64,000 nt of DNA from Plebeiibacterium sediminum (GTDB lineage: Bacteria > Bacteroidota > Bacteroidia > Bacteroidales > Marinilabiliaceae), in the NCBI RefSeq assembly GCF_026013605.1, contig NZ_JAPDPJ010000013.1, positions 49,065 through 113,064 on the forward strand, written 5' to 3'. A program made the position numbers and the translations under genes. Positions 8,509-18,512 of the stretch are shown here, one piece after another (within the stretch, counting starts at the first letter, position 1; each line of letters starts with the position of its first letter). The notes beneath the pieces were generated by a model. That model saw only the letters and a list, made by a program, of their open reading frames with translations. It was not told the DNA's origin and searched no databases.

Positions 8509-8517
8509 TATTTTTGG
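8487..8517 (+). promoter_or_regulatory. Full Bacteroidota promoter (TTG-N20-TATTTTTG)
   Basis: TTG at 8487-8489 and TATTTTTG at 8510-8517 are 20 bases apart. The -33 box lies inside the inner stem of the nadE terminator and the -7 box directly after its T run, so the two signals share DNA. The regulator's ATG is 49 bases downstream. Confidence 0.65.
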
Positions 8518-8566
8518 ACTCAATATGTTATAAAACATAAATCTAGCTGAGCTAATAATAGATAAG

Positions 8567-9277
8567 ATGCCAAGAAGAATAGATAACAATTTTAACGCTG
8601 AACCTACTATAAAAGATATTTCTCAAATTTATGATGTCCTTACCGATGAAGAAAAAGAAAAAGTTCTTAACAATCATTCTGTAAAGCATTTTAAGAAGAA
8701 CGACGTAATTTACCAGGAAGGCGAAATTCCAGACAGTTTATTATGTCTTGGTTCTGGAAAAGTTAAAGTTTATAAAGTTGGATTTGGTGGACGTGACCAG
8801 ATTGTACGTATGGCTAATCCAACCAGTTTTATTGGTTATCGCGCTTTTTTTGCTGAAGGTCCGCATGTTGCCTCAGCTGTAGTAATTGAACCCTGCACCA
8901 TTTTCTATATTCCTAAAGCTATTGTATACGAACTACTTGAAAGCAATCATCAGTTTAGTTTAAATATTATTCGCTCACTTGCTCAGGAGTTAGGTTTTTC
9001 ACGTTACAGAACAGTTACACTGACTCAAAAACACATTAGAGGTAGACTTGCTGAAAGCTTATTAGTATTGAAAGATATTTACGGCTTTGAAGACGATGGC
9101 ATCACATTAAATGTTTATCTATCTCGTGAGGATCTGGCTAACTTCTCAAACATGACAACTTCTAATGCCATAAGAACATTGTCAACCTTTGTAAATGAAA
9201 AGGTAATTACCGTTGACGGTAGAATAATTCGAATCTTAGATCAGGAAACATTAGAGAAAATATCAAAACTTGGATAG
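8567..9277 (+). CDS. Crp/Fnr-family transcription regulator
   Basis: A 236-residue protein with an N-terminal cyclic-nucleotide-binding-type beta-roll (about 30-145; KNDVIYQEGEIPDSLLCLGSGKV) and a C-terminal winged helix (about 155-230; SREDLANFSNMTTSNAIRTL is the DNA-contact helix pair). It lacks the N-terminal cysteine cluster of FNR, so it is not an FNR-type iron-sulphur sensor; the ligand is unknown. The order of domains and length fit Crp-like regulators that respond to small molecules or redox partners. It has a good own promoter and ends two bases before the convergent DUF418 gene, with no clear terminator between them. Target genes cannot be predicted from this window. Confidence 0.88.
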   Translation: MPRRIDNNFNAEPTIKDISQIYDVLTDEEKEKVLNNHSVKHFKKNDVIYQEGEIPDSLLCLGSGKVKVYKVGFGGRDQIVRMANPTSFIGYRAFFAEGPHVASAVVIEPCTIFYIPKAIVYELLESNHQFSLNIIRSLAQELGFSRYRTVTLTQKHIRGRLAESLLVLKDIYGFEDDGITLNVYLSREDLANFSNMTTSNAIRTLSTFVNEKVITVDGRIIRILDQETLEKISKLG

Positions 9278-9279
9278 GT

Positions 9280-10449
9280 TTATTTTGAATTTATCCAGGT
9301 TAATTTGTGCCAGATTGTTTCCAGTGGTCCATGCTTGAACTTTTTGGCCCATTGAGTACAAAATATTCCCAACAATATAGCCAGTGCTATTCCTATTATT
9401 ACACTATAAGTGGCTCCTGTAAATTTGTACAATCCCAATCCAAAACCATAATAGATTGAAGATCCGATCATAGATTGAAACAGATAATTTGATAAACTCA
9501 TTTTCCCTATCGGAGAAAAAACATTTAGCACCTTATTCCCATATTTTGTTTGAAACAACAGTACAAAACCAGCTACCAACACTAACATAAAGCTAATATT
9601 AGTAAATGCGGTTTCAATTGTTTCCAAAGGTCTTTTAATCACCTCTGAAGTTATTAGGTGGGGCAGATTATTCTTTAATATATACAACGGAATAAATACC
9701 AATATGGAAATAGTAAACATTCCAATCCAGATCTTTTTATTTTGAGTATTCCAGGCAAATAGTTTTTTTCTACCGGCTAACATTCCAAAACAAAACAGGG
9801 CCAGTATATGAAAAAACCGTCCATTTTCCCAGCTCCAATGTAGAACAGCCATTTTACCATTAGTTAAATTCCCTCTAGCTGTATGCAAAAATGAACCATC
9901 CAGAATATAATCATTCATCTTACCAAAATAAGTCCATGAAACAGGGTTTTCAAGTGAAAGATCCGGGTTATTTATCCCTTGAATTAATTTAACCCACTCA
10001 GTAGGTAACAACAATAAAAGAATTGCAGAAAAAAACACCCACTTGCTTTTCATTTTCGCAAAGGGAATTAACAGAAAACCTACAAGTGCATATAATGTTA
10101 ATATATCTCCCTGATAAAAGACTGAATTAATGAGTCCGAACCCGAATAGTAAAACAAGCCTCCATGCAAAACGCCATCTGAAATCCTTACCCTTCTGTTC
10201 CTGGTGATCTGTTTGAATAAAAAAGGTTAGTCCAAATAAAAGTGCAAAAATAGCATAAGACTTACCTCCAAATAAAAAGAACAGGCTATCCCAGATGGTT
10301 TGATCCAGAGTTACCATCCTGGAAGGCAAATCCTGTGGTTGAAAATAAACATCAAAATGTTCGATATTATGAAGTAACATGATGGATACTATTGCAAAAC
10401 CTCGCAAAGCATCTACCACATGCAATCTCGTAGCGTTTTTATTGATCAC
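9280..10449 (-). CDS. DUF418-family membrane protein
   Basis: A 389-residue multi-pass inner-membrane protein with about ten hydrophobic helices. The N-terminal VVDALRGFAIVSIMLLHN is the shared signature of DUF418 and acyltransferase-3-like proteins, and the C-terminal half (GKMSLSNYLFQSMIGS) matches DUF418. By family it may modify an exported or envelope molecule, but no substrate is known. It starts two bases after the stop of the small upstream gene on the same strand, so the two form one unit. It converges with the Crp-like gene. Confidence in the family is good; in function low. Confidence 0.82.
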   Translation of the reverse strand: MINKNATRLHVVDALRGFAIVSIMLLHNIEHFDVYFQPQDLPSRMVTLDQTIWDSLFFLFGGKSYAIFALLFGLTFFIQTDHQEQKGKDFRWRFAWRLVLLFGFGLINSVFYQGDILTLYALVGFLLIPFAKMKSKWVFFSAILLLLLPTEWVKLIQGINNPDLSLENPVSWTYFGKMNDYILDGSFLHTARGNLTNGKMAVLHWSWENGRFFHILALFCFGMLAGRKKLFAWNTQNKKIWIGMFTISILVFIPLYILKNNLPHLITSEVIKRPLETIETAFTNISFMLVLVAGFVLLFQTKYGNKVLNVFSPIGKMSLSNYLFQSMIGSSIYYGFGLGLYKFTGATYSVIIGIALAILLGIFCTQWAKKFKHGPLETIWHKLTWINSK

Positions 10450-10451
10450 TG

Positions 10452-10799
10452 TTATTTTTCTTCTTTTTCAAAAACAAAAACGCCACAAACGCCCTGTTCA
10501 TCTTCACTTGATCCAACTATTTGTCCATTTTGATTAATAATACCTTCTCTTTTTTCCGGGAAATATTCAAAAGGTTCAACGGAGATAATCTCGTAATCAA
10601 TCATTTCAAGTGAAACTTTATCCCCGTCAACTTTTCCTTCCAACTGACATTTTACCTGGAATGGTGTTTCATTCTCTATATATTCTGTAAAATCTAAAAC
10701 ACCATAAAGCCGATCTCCTGCTTGAGCCAGAATTGCAACACCTTCGTCTTTGCCTGAATCAAATTCTTCTCTAAAAATCCATCTACCGGTTAAGTCCAT
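10452..10799 (-). CDS. Hypothetical 115-residue protein
   Basis: I do not recognise this small protein. It is acidic, has no signal peptide or membrane segment, and looks like a single beta-rich domain: a WIFREEF start and strand-like stretches such as DRLYGVLDF and KVSLEMIDYEIISVEPF suggest a small barrel or lipocalin-like fold. It is coupled to the DUF418 gene (2-base gap), so a supporting cytoplasmic role for that membrane protein is possible, but this is only inferred from position. Confidence 0.65.
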   Translation of the reverse strand: MDLTGRWIFREEFDSGKDEGVAILAQAGDRLYGVLDFTEYIENETPFQVKCQLEGKVDGDKVSLEMIDYEIISVEPFEYFPEKREGIINQNGQIVGSSEDEQGVCGVFVFEKEEK

Positions 10800-10938
10800 A
10801 TCTTTATATTTTAATATACAATATAAGAAATTAACAAAATACAGAGCAATATTTTACAATTGCATTACCGGTTTATTTTTGAATATTATCAGCAGACAAT
10901 TATTCGTTTTTAGCTATGAGTTCAATATGAAGCATTTA

Positions 10939-12846
10939 TTAAAACACTTCATATTCTTCTTTCTCCTTTTTGCTCATTTTATTAACAGTAATTGAGTTAC
11001 TGTTTGGAATATGAATTTTATTAAAACTCATATTTCTTTTTACTTCGGATTTAATCTTAGTATTAATTTTCGTATCAACTCCTTCTTCCAACTTAAAATA
11101 TTCAATCAATTGACGTAATTGAATGGCCTGACTACTTAACTCCTCTGCACTACTCGCCATCTCTTCACTTCCTGCAGCGCTTTCCTGAGTAGCCTGGTTT
11201 AATTGTTGAACCGCACTATTTATTTGACCTGCTCCTGTTCGTTGCTCTTTAGAAGAGGCCGCAATTTCTTTCATAAACAAGTTTGCCTTATCTACTCCTG
11301 GTAAAACAGATTCTAACTTTCGATTGGATGCCACAGACAGATCATTACTTTCCTTAGCCAATTTAACAATTTCATCTGCTGCTTCCTTACTTCTTTCAGC
11401 CAATTGGCGTACTTCGGCAGCCACAACAGCAAAACCTTTTCCATGCTCGCCTGCTCTTGCCGATTCTACAGCTGCGTTTAAAGCTAATATATTTGTTTGT
11501 CGGGCGATCTCACTTACCACATTAATCTTTTCAGCAATCTTTTTATTGGCCTCCATTGCTTTTCGTGATTCACTGCTCACTTCAGCAATATCAGTCATTG
11601 TTTTATCTGCCAATTTCTCACCTTCTTCTGCATTATCATTACTTTGCTCAATGTTAGCCACCATTTCTTCAATAGCTGTTGAAACCTCTTCTAACGAAGC
11701 AGCCTGCTCACTTGAACTTGATGATATTGATTGAGAATTGGTATTTAGCTGTTCACTTGCAACTGTTAATTGCTGCGAACCACTCATAATCTCCCCTACA
11801 ACTTCTTTCAATTTTTCACACATTTTATCCATTGCCATCGTCAATCTGCTTACTTCATCTTTACCTACAACTTCAATTGTATGAAATAAATCTCCCATCG
11901 ACATCTTTTCTGCCAGCCTCACCCCTTCTTCGAGAGGTTTTGTAATACTTCTTGAAATACGATTAATTACAATTGCCACTAATATTAAAGCGATAACAAT
12001 AACAAATATAATTTGGTTATCAGCACTTTGCACAACAGCTTCTTCTGCTGCTAAAATATCTTCAACAAGTTTTTCACCCAACTGAGCCACTTCAGCGCCT
12101 TCCTGCTGCATCTCAGCCACTTTTGCACCTTGCTTTACAACAGATTTGGTATAATCATTAAAAGCAATCTGATAATCTGCATATTTTGACACCAGGTTAT
12201 TAATGATCTTACTATTTGATCCATAAATACTTTTGTTAGCCTCCAATAAGGAAATACAGTCATTTAATCTAACCTTTACTTTACTAACCCCATCTGAATT
12301 AATAGAACCATCGGCACTCATAGGATTAGCAATAAACTCCCATGCAGATATTCTTAATGAGTTATGTGGATTAACTAACTTTTGAATTAAAGAAGCATTT
12401 GCCTGATTATCTGCAGTGATTAACTTACTTAAATCGCCACCTACTTTATACCAATTATTGAAAGTTTGCTCTTTCTTATTCTCCAGATTGACATATTCAT
12501 TAAAAGATGCCTTATAATTTTGAATATGAACTTTAAAGTCATTTCCATTCTCTATTCTATTACCCGATTTTTCTACAGCCAAATCCACATTTTCAATAGC
12601 TCTATCCAGATTATCAATGGCTTTACTTATTACGCCAGAATCTGAAAACCGTAGAAAATACATTACATTTAGTCGTGCCCCCAATAAATTACTTTGAACG
12701 TCTCTAACCTCATTTGACACTTTAGCTATGTTTGTTGTATTTTTTAAACCAATCCAACCAATAGCACCAACAACAATTAAGCATAACACCAGAATATTAA
12801 ACCCCAACGCTAATCGAAAACGAATTGAAATGTTACGTAAATTCAT
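10939..12846 (-). CDS. Methyl-accepting chemotaxis protein
   Basis: Predicted 635-residue transmembrane chemoreceptor. After a short N-terminus come a first membrane helix ([24 protein letters not shown]), a periplasmic helical sensor of about 260 residues, a second membrane helix ([16 protein letters not shown]), a HAMP linker and a long cytoplasmic coiled coil with the conserved hairpin tip ([21 protein letters not shown]). It would signal to CheA/CheW, none of which are in the window. The frame opens at 12933, but the first 29 codons form an odd hydrophobic leader before the usual [12 protein letters not shown] start, which has a good AGGGAAG upstream; I therefore use 12846. The ligand is unknown. 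The sensor resembles four-helix-bundle receptors by its helical composition. Confidence 0.88.
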   Translation of the reverse strand: MNLRNISIRFRLALGFNILVLCLIVVGAIGWIGLKNTTNIAKVSNEVRDVQSNLLGARLNVMYFLRFSDSGVISKAIDNLDRAIENVDLAVEKSGNRIENGNDFKVHIQNYKASFNEYVNLENKKEQTFNNWYKVGGDLSKLITADNQANASLIQKLVNPHNSLRISAWEFIANPMSADGSINSDGVSKVKVRLNDCISLLEANKSIYGSNSKIINNLVSKYADYQIAFNDYTKSVVKQGAKVAEMQQEGAEVAQLGEKLVEDILAAEEAVVQSADNQIIFVIVIALILVAIVINRISRSITKPLEEGVRLAEKMSMGDLFHTIEVVGKDEVSRLTMAMDKMCEKLKEVVGEIMSGSQQLTVASEQLNTNSQSISSSSSEQAASLEEVSTAIEEMVANIEQSNDNAEEGEKLADKTMTDIAEVSSESRKAMEANKKIAEKINVVSEIARQTNILALNAAVESARAGEHGKGFAVVAAEVRQLAERSKEAADEIVKLAKESNDLSVASNRKLESVLPGVDKANLFMKEIAASSKEQRTGAGQINSAVQQLNQATQESAAGSEEMASSAEELSSQAIQLRQLIEYFKLEEGVDTKINTKIKSEVKRNMSFNKIHIPNSNSITVNKMSKKEKEEYEVF

Positions 12847-12995
12847 ATCTTCCCTACAATTAAAAATTTTGATTATTTGTAAATGTCTTAACCGAATAAA
12901 AATCACCCCCACAATCAAAAATCGAATATTCAAGCGAATACCCCCTGATTTTTGACCAATAAACTTTTACTCTTATTTGTTCATCTTTTCTGCTA

Positions 12996-13003
12996 CAAAT
13001 ATA
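12996..13003 (-). promoter_or_regulatory. -7 promoter element (TATATTTG) upstream of the chemoreceptor
   Basis: On the minus strand this reads TATATTTG, matching TANNTTTG, about 150 bases before the chosen chemoreceptor start. No good -33 partner is visible, so the call is tentative. The remainder of the gap 12847-13287 (441 bases) is AT-rich and shows nothing else I can name. Confidence 0.35.
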
Positions 13004-13287
13004 ATTGAAGGAATAGTTGGCTAAAATTATTCGAACAATCTTTAATCATAGTCCAGGCTATTTTCATCAAATTCGAACCTATATTTCACCTACTATATAT
13101 ATTGGAAACATAGGAATAAGCTACTAAAAACAAAGAAGAAAAGGCATGAAACAAGCTACATAAAACACTATATAACAACACTCTAAAGATACGACCATCC
13201 TATTACATTAAACCTCACACCTTTGTGCATACAGGCACTCTATTACCTTAATTCGATTTCAATTTAACAACAGAACTGCAATAATAA

Positions 13288-15240
13288 TTAAACAATAAAG
13301 GGAAGTGTAAACTTAAAAATGCTTCCTGAGTCCATTGAAGTTTCAACCCAAATATCGCCACCCATTTTATTTATATAAGCTTTACAAATAGCCAGGCCCA
13401 AACCTGCACCACCATATGATTTATTTGGATCCTTTAACTGAGCAAATCGTTCAAAAATATTTTTACGCTTGTTTTCAGGAATACCTATACCAGTATCCTC
13501 AACAGAAATAACAATATCAGTACCTTGCACTTCATAAGCAATTTTGAGGAAACCATTTTCTGTAAATTTCAAGGCATTACTTAAAAGGTTATCCAAAATC
13601 TGACGTAATTTAGTTTCATCTGATTTTAAAATAGCATCCTTATCAGGTAAAGGAAGCATTGTAATAATTTCAAGACCCTTACTTGCAATATCGGGCTTAT
13701 AAAAAGCAGCGATGCTCCTTATAAGTTCATTAATATTAACTTCATTTTCGATAATATCAACTTCTCCAATCTCAATTTTTGAAATATCGATAATATCATT
13801 TACAATTCTGAGTAATTGCTGTCCACTCGACCTGATAATATCACAATAGTATTCCAATTCTTCATTTTGGAGCGCTGTACTTTTCAACAGGTCAGAAAAT
13901 CCAACAATACCATTCATTGGAGTTCGGATTTCGTGCGACATGTTACACAGAAAGGCTGTTTTTAAACGATCACTTTCTTCCGCATGTTCTTTTGCTTTAC
14001 TTAATTCCTCCTGTGTTTCCTTTAGTGTAGTAATATCGTGTGCTACAGAGTATGAAATACCCTTTTCATAAATAGGTTGTACCATCCACGAAAACCAAAC
14101 AGAGCTACCATCTTTACAAACATATCTATTTTCGAATTCAAGCAGTTCTGGTTGCTCCTTAATTTTTTCACTAATATAGTCTACTGTTCTCTTTAAATCA
14201 TTGGGATGAATCATTTCAAACATAGATCGTCCCTGTACTTCCTCAGATGTGAAACCTAATATTCTATAGAATGCAGGATTGGTCTTTATAAAAACACCAT
14301 TTATATCAGCGATGCAAATAGGATTGGCAACCAAATTAAAAATACGTTCATACTCTAACAAATCCTGCTTTTTATTGAGCATTCTTTGCTTGGTAATAAT
14401 AAGGTCTGTAATATTATTTGCAACAACATATACTCCTATCAATTGGTTGCTATTATCACTTATAGGATTAAAGTCAAGATTAAACCACATGTTTGAACCA
14501 TTATATTCAATTTTATCTATGGAATTAAGTGCTTGATTTGACTTTACAACCTCTTTAAGGTTTGGAAGAATTAAATTATAGTAGTTTTTATAACCTACAG
14601 TGGTTAAGTCCACAACATTATGATCTGCAGTAAGAAATGTAGATTTAAAATTATCATTATAAAATGACAGTTTGAGATTTTTGGAATAAAAACAATTTAA
14701 AGCTCCTGACTTTTCGTAAAGCACCTTACACACAAGATCATTAGTGAAATTGTCATCATACTTATCATTAAATTTTAGATAAATATTTTTTAAATCGACC
14801 TCTATTAGCTCCTTGATCTGCAGGCTTAATTTAATAGCAGCCTGATCAAAACAGTCTTTCTTTTCATCCAACAAAATAATATATCCCATGAGTACATCAT
14901 CCGGATAAAAAACAGGAACTACTAGTATTGACTTAAACTTTAATTCACCAACATTTTGGAATCTATCAAAGTTCTTTAATATATAGGTTTGATCAGAAAG
15001 AGATTCAACATCTCCTATTAAAGATTCTAAAGAAAGGCCATCTGTTATATTAAGTTGGATAGAATTATTATGACAGGTGGGTAATATTTTCAAAAAGTCT
15101 CCTTCTCGTTGTGTTAAGATACAAGTCGCTGATTTATAGAAATCAGATATCAGACTTAAATTATTACGCCATTTCTTAAGATATGCCTCTTCAATACCAA
15201 TGGTATCATTAAAAATATTTGATAAATAGATGTATTCCAT
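13288..15240 (-). CDS. PAS-domain sensor histidine kinase
   Basis: About 650 residues, soluble, no membrane segment. The N-terminal third is GAF-like or degenerate, then a weak PAS region and a clear PAS/PAC pair (ANPICIADINGVFIKTNPAF; RYVCKDGSSVWFSWMV), followed by the kinase core: H-box NMSHEIRTPMNGIVGFSDLL near residue 430, N-box DNLLSNALKFTENG, and G-boxes VEDTGIGIP and GGAGLGLAICK. There is no receiver domain, so it needs a separate response regulator, not found nearby. The frame extends to 15288 but that leader (RFIICQSCRF) is untypical; both starts are possible. The neighbouring chemoreceptor faces the same way but is 440 bases away. Signal sensed: unknown. Confidence 0.88.
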   Translation of the reverse strand: MEYIYLSNIFNDTIGIEEAYLKKWRNNLSLISDFYKSATCILTQREGDFLKILPTCHNNSIQLNITDGLSLESLIGDVESLSDQTYILKNFDRFQNVGELKFKSILVVPVFYPDDVLMGYIILLDEKKDCFDQAAIKLSLQIKELIEVDLKNIYLKFNDKYDDNFTNDLVCKVLYEKSGALNCFYSKNLKLSFYNDNFKSTFLTADHNVVDLTTVGYKNYYNLILPNLKEVVKSNQALNSIDKIEYNGSNMWFNLDFNPISDNSNQLIGVYVVANNITDLIITKQRMLNKKQDLLEYERIFNLVANPICIADINGVFIKTNPAFYRILGFTSEEVQGRSMFEMIHPNDLKRTVDYISEKIKEQPELLEFENRYVCKDGSSVWFSWMVQPIYEKGISYSVAHDITTLKETQEELSKAKEHAEESDRLKTAFLCNMSHEIRTPMNGIVGFSDLLKSTALQNEELEYYCDIIRSSGQQLLRIVNDIIDISKIEIGEVDIIENEVNINELIRSIAAFYKPDIASKGLEIITMLPLPDKDAILKSDETKLRQILDNLLSNALKFTENGFLKIAYEVQGTDIVISVEDTGIGIPENKRKNIFERFAQLKDPNKSYGGAGLGLAICKAYINKMGGDIWVETSMDSGSIFKFTLPFIV

Positions 15241-15432
15241 ATCTAAAAAACGACAAGACTGACAAATAATAAATCGGGCTTTTAACAATACATTAATATA
15301 ATAACATATTTTCTTATATCAAATACACAATTTCCGTAATCACCTAATTTCCATATTTTTCTATACTATTCATTTATAGGAACTGTTATAAAAACAATCA
15401 TCCTGTATACTTTTGAGTTACTATAAAAAAGA

Positions 15433-15462
15433 AAAACCCGATGACACAAGCCATCGGGTTTT
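15433..15462 (-). terminator. Intrinsic terminator of the V-ATPase operon
   Basis: Two 11-base arms (AAAACCCGATG at 15433-15443 and CATCGGGTTTT at 15452-15462) enclose an eight-base loop. Read on the minus strand the stem is followed by a T-rich tract (positions 15432-15425), 24 bases after the stop codon of the last gene in the operon. Confidence 0.9.
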
Positions 15463-15485
15463 AATATATAAGGTTATTATTTTAA

Positions 15486-15941
<456 letters not shown>

Positions 15942-15966
15942 TTAAATTTAAATTCTGTTTAATTTA

Positions 15967-17805
15967 TTAGTTAACTTGTTTTTTAAAAGGATTATATGCC
16001 TTACCTCCACCTTCAAAACCTGCGTTTTTGTAGAACTCTACAAAAGTTAAACGCAATGGGTGAACCATAGAACCTAATCCTGACATAAAAATATTAATAG
16101 CATGTCCTACAACCAGAATAACCAGCATTAGAACAAAACCGACAATTTGCATTACAATTCCTGCTTCAGGGTTTATCAATTTCAAAGCAAGATCATTAAA
16201 AACCAATCCAAGAATAGCACTTGCTAAACCTAAGGCAAACAATCTTACATAAGATAATAAGTCACCAACACCACCTACAACAGTGTTATATGTGTCCCAT
16301 AACCCTGATCCAAAATTGAGTAAAAGACTTTTCCCCGGAGTATTCATAAAGAAAATTCCGATCAGACATATTCCGCCAATAATCATATAAGGAATGTTCA
16401 TAAACTCAACATTCATTTTATCTGCTACCAGATAGTTTACAGCAGAAGCTATGATTAGAAAAGCCCAACCTAGCGTTGAAACAGCATGTATAAATCCAGC
16501 TTGTTTAATCTCCTTAGCTGCTCTCAGGAACATTCCAAATAACATTTGAATCAGACCTAAGATCAATGAGGATTTAAACATGATATCCTGAACTGTAATA
16601 CCTGACGCTTCCATTGATTTTGCCAAATCCCTGTATACAGGCAGATTTGTTTTGTATAGCTCGATACCGAAAAAAGTACCTCCCAATATACCAAAGAACA
16701 TGGTGGATGCTCCCAATAGCTGAATCAAGGATAAAATAGGATTAGCTTCTTTTTGTTTGGCTTTTACAATTGTTGCAACCAACACAAACAAAAGACCATA
16801 CCCTGCATCACTAAAGCAGAAACCAAAGAATAACAAATAGAATGGCGCCAAAAACGGAGTCAAATCCAATTCATTATAAGATGGTAATGCATACAGATTA
16901 CTAATGGTTTCAAACAAGCGGTTAAACCTGTTATTTTTTAGTTGAACCGGAGGTTTATCTGCATGATTTGCTTCACTCTTCAGATAATAAACTGATGCAT
17001 TCTCCAAATAGGCATCCAACTCAGCAAGCCTGTCTTTAGGCGCCCATCCTTCCATCAATTTTACCTGACCTTCAAGCTCATCGCTTGTATGATGCACTGC
17101 TTCACTTGAAGCCAAAGCATCTTTTAATTCAAGACTATAATTTTCAAGAACCAGAGATCCTTTATTTGCATAAGCATGTAAAGTTGCTTTCTCCTGTTCC
17201 AACTGTTCTGTAAGTTCTTTTAACTGACCTTGAATTTCACCGATTGATTGTTTTGGAAGTTTTACTTCCTCTGCATCAATATCAGGAATAGTCTGGTCGT
17301 TTTCCAGAACGAGTACAAAATAGGTATAACCTTTATCTTCAGAGATTTTTGTGAGATTATACGCTGCCTCCCATTCATCTTGAAATTTCTTGGTTGAAAC
17401 GTAGAAAAAGTACATTTGAACACCAGCTTCATTTTCAAGCTGCTCAATTTTACTCCATGAAAAATTACCCCATGGCAATAATTGGTTCAACTCTTTGTTC
17501 AGAATACTTATTTGCTGATTGTAATGTTCAATATTAGTTTGTACACTAGCTACAGCTTCCATTATTTCATTACCTGACTGAGGAATTTGTACCTCATCAT
17601 ATGCATTCTCATCCCTAAAAGTGCTTAAAGTTTTCATTGTTTTTTCAACTTCATTCACACGACGATAAGCATCCAGAATTTCAATAGATGGTTCTTCCTT
17701 TTTCTGAATAATGTGAACAACCCCCAACTTTTTTAAGTCTTCCAAAAAGGAATTGTAATCCAAATGATGAACCAAGAATGAATATTTAAACATTGGTACT
17801 ATCAT
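15967..17805 (-). CDS. ntpI: V-type ATP synthase subunit I (a-type stator)
   Basis: A 612-residue protein with a cytoplasmic helical N-terminal half (to about 310; coiled-coil rich, for example QLKELTEQLEQEKATLHA) and a C-terminal half of seven to eight membrane helices, the normal layout of bacterial V-type subunit I. It forms the ion half-channels next to the K ring and links to the peripheral stalk. The conserved membrane motif with DLLSYVRLFALGLASAILG contains the essential arginine (R in YVRLFALG). Its ATG overlaps the stop of subunit D by four bases, so the two are translationally coupled. The protein is slightly shorter than many archaeal homologues, as is common in Bacteroidota. Confidence 0.94.
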   Translation of the reverse strand: MIVPMFKYSFLVHHLDYNSFLEDLKKLGVVHIIQKKEEPSIEILDAYRRVNEVEKTMKTLSTFRDENAYDEVQIPQSGNEIMEAVASVQTNIEHYNQQISILNKELNQLLPWGNFSWSKIEQLENEAGVQMYFFYVSTKKFQDEWEAAYNLTKISEDKGYTYFVLVLENDQTIPDIDAEEVKLPKQSIGEIQGQLKELTEQLEQEKATLHAYANKGSLVLENYSLELKDALASSEAVHHTSDELEGQVKLMEGWAPKDRLAELDAYLENASVYYLKSEANHADKPPVQLKNNRFNRLFETISNLYALPSYNELDLTPFLAPFYLLFFGFCFSDAGYGLLFVLVATIVKAKQKEANPILSLIQLLGASTMFFGILGGTFFGIELYKTNLPVYRDLAKSMEASGITVQDIMFKSSLILGLIQMLFGMFLRAAKEIKQAGFIHAVSTLGWAFLIIASAVNYLVADKMNVEFMNIPYMIIGGICLIGIFFMNTPGKSLLLNFGSGLWDTYNTVVGGVGDLLSYVRLFALGLASAILGLVFNDLALKLINPEAGIVMQIVGFVLMLVILVVGHAINIFMSGLGSMVHPLRLTFVEFYKNAGFEGGGKAYNPFKKQVN

Positions 17806-18407
17806 GATGCAACCTCCTTTTCTTGTTGTTGACGGTTTTTCACAATCTTTTGTGCCGATTTTGAAAGGTTCTCTTCATCCTCAAGGAATCGTTTAATCTT
17901 TCTAATGGCATCCTTATATCCCGGAATTTGAACTTTTTCGTACAAGTTCACTTTTTGCGTTGTTTTTTTTCTGGCCACATCAAGTAGTTCCATTTTACGA
18001 AGAAATACTTCTCGCTCAATGCCTACTTTTGCCAGATCTTCTATGATTTTAACACCGTCAAAAAACCATACCGGCTTACTAAATAGTGCAAACGGCTCTT
18101 TTTTAAATACAACATCTTTTAAAATAGGAGTTTGAACACCTGCAATTTTTTTACTTTCAAGAATAACATCCTCAATAGAAATGATTTGCATATCAAATTC
18201 TCCCCAAAGTCGAGACATTTTATCTAAACCAGCCATCTGGGTTTCAAGTTCTTGCCCGAGCTCATCGGCTCGTCTTTTTGCTTTTTTTACTTCTATACGC
18301 AATGCAGCCTCCTTATTCTGAAGCGTAGGCAATGCACGCTCCCGAACCTTAAGCTGTTTATCAAGTTGCTGTTGAGAAGTTTTATTATACTGAAACTTTA
18401 CGGCCAT
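17802..18407 (-). CDS. ntpD: V-type ATP synthase subunit D (central rotor shaft)
   Basis: A 201-residue, highly helical protein, basic at both ends, that forms the rotating axle inside the A3B3 hexamer. The N-terminal helix with KFQYNKTSQQQLDKQLKVR and the C-terminal helix with AIRKIKRFLEDEENLSKSA form the antiparallel coiled coil expected for D. The gene follows subunit B by about 105 bases, the largest gap in the operon, and overlaps subunit I by four bases (ATGA). No separate F subunit gene is found between D and I, although F normally binds D in Enterococcus and Thermus enzymes. Confidence 0.92.
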   Translation of the reverse strand: MAVKFQYNKTSQQQLDKQLKVRERALPTLQNKEAALRIEVKKAKRRADELGQELETQMAGLDKMSRLWGEFDMQIISIEDVILESKKIAGVQTPILKDVVFKKEPFALFSKPVWFFDGVKIIEDLAKVGIEREVFLRKMELLDVARKKTTQKVNLYEKVQIPGYKDAIRKIKRFLEDEENLSKSAQKIVKNRQQQEKEVAS

Positions 18408-18512
18408 AAAAATTAGATTTTAGATTTCAGATAAGTGATTTTAAGATTCAACTTATCCAATTCATCTATTTATCATCTTTATATTACTAAACATCATCTA
18501 TTAACTAATAGT

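Noticed and set aside
11324..11734. 136-codon frame opposite the chemoreceptor
   Set aside because: It is antisense to a well-supported chemoreceptor signalling domain; its alanine/serine-rich composition is the mirror of the coiled coil.
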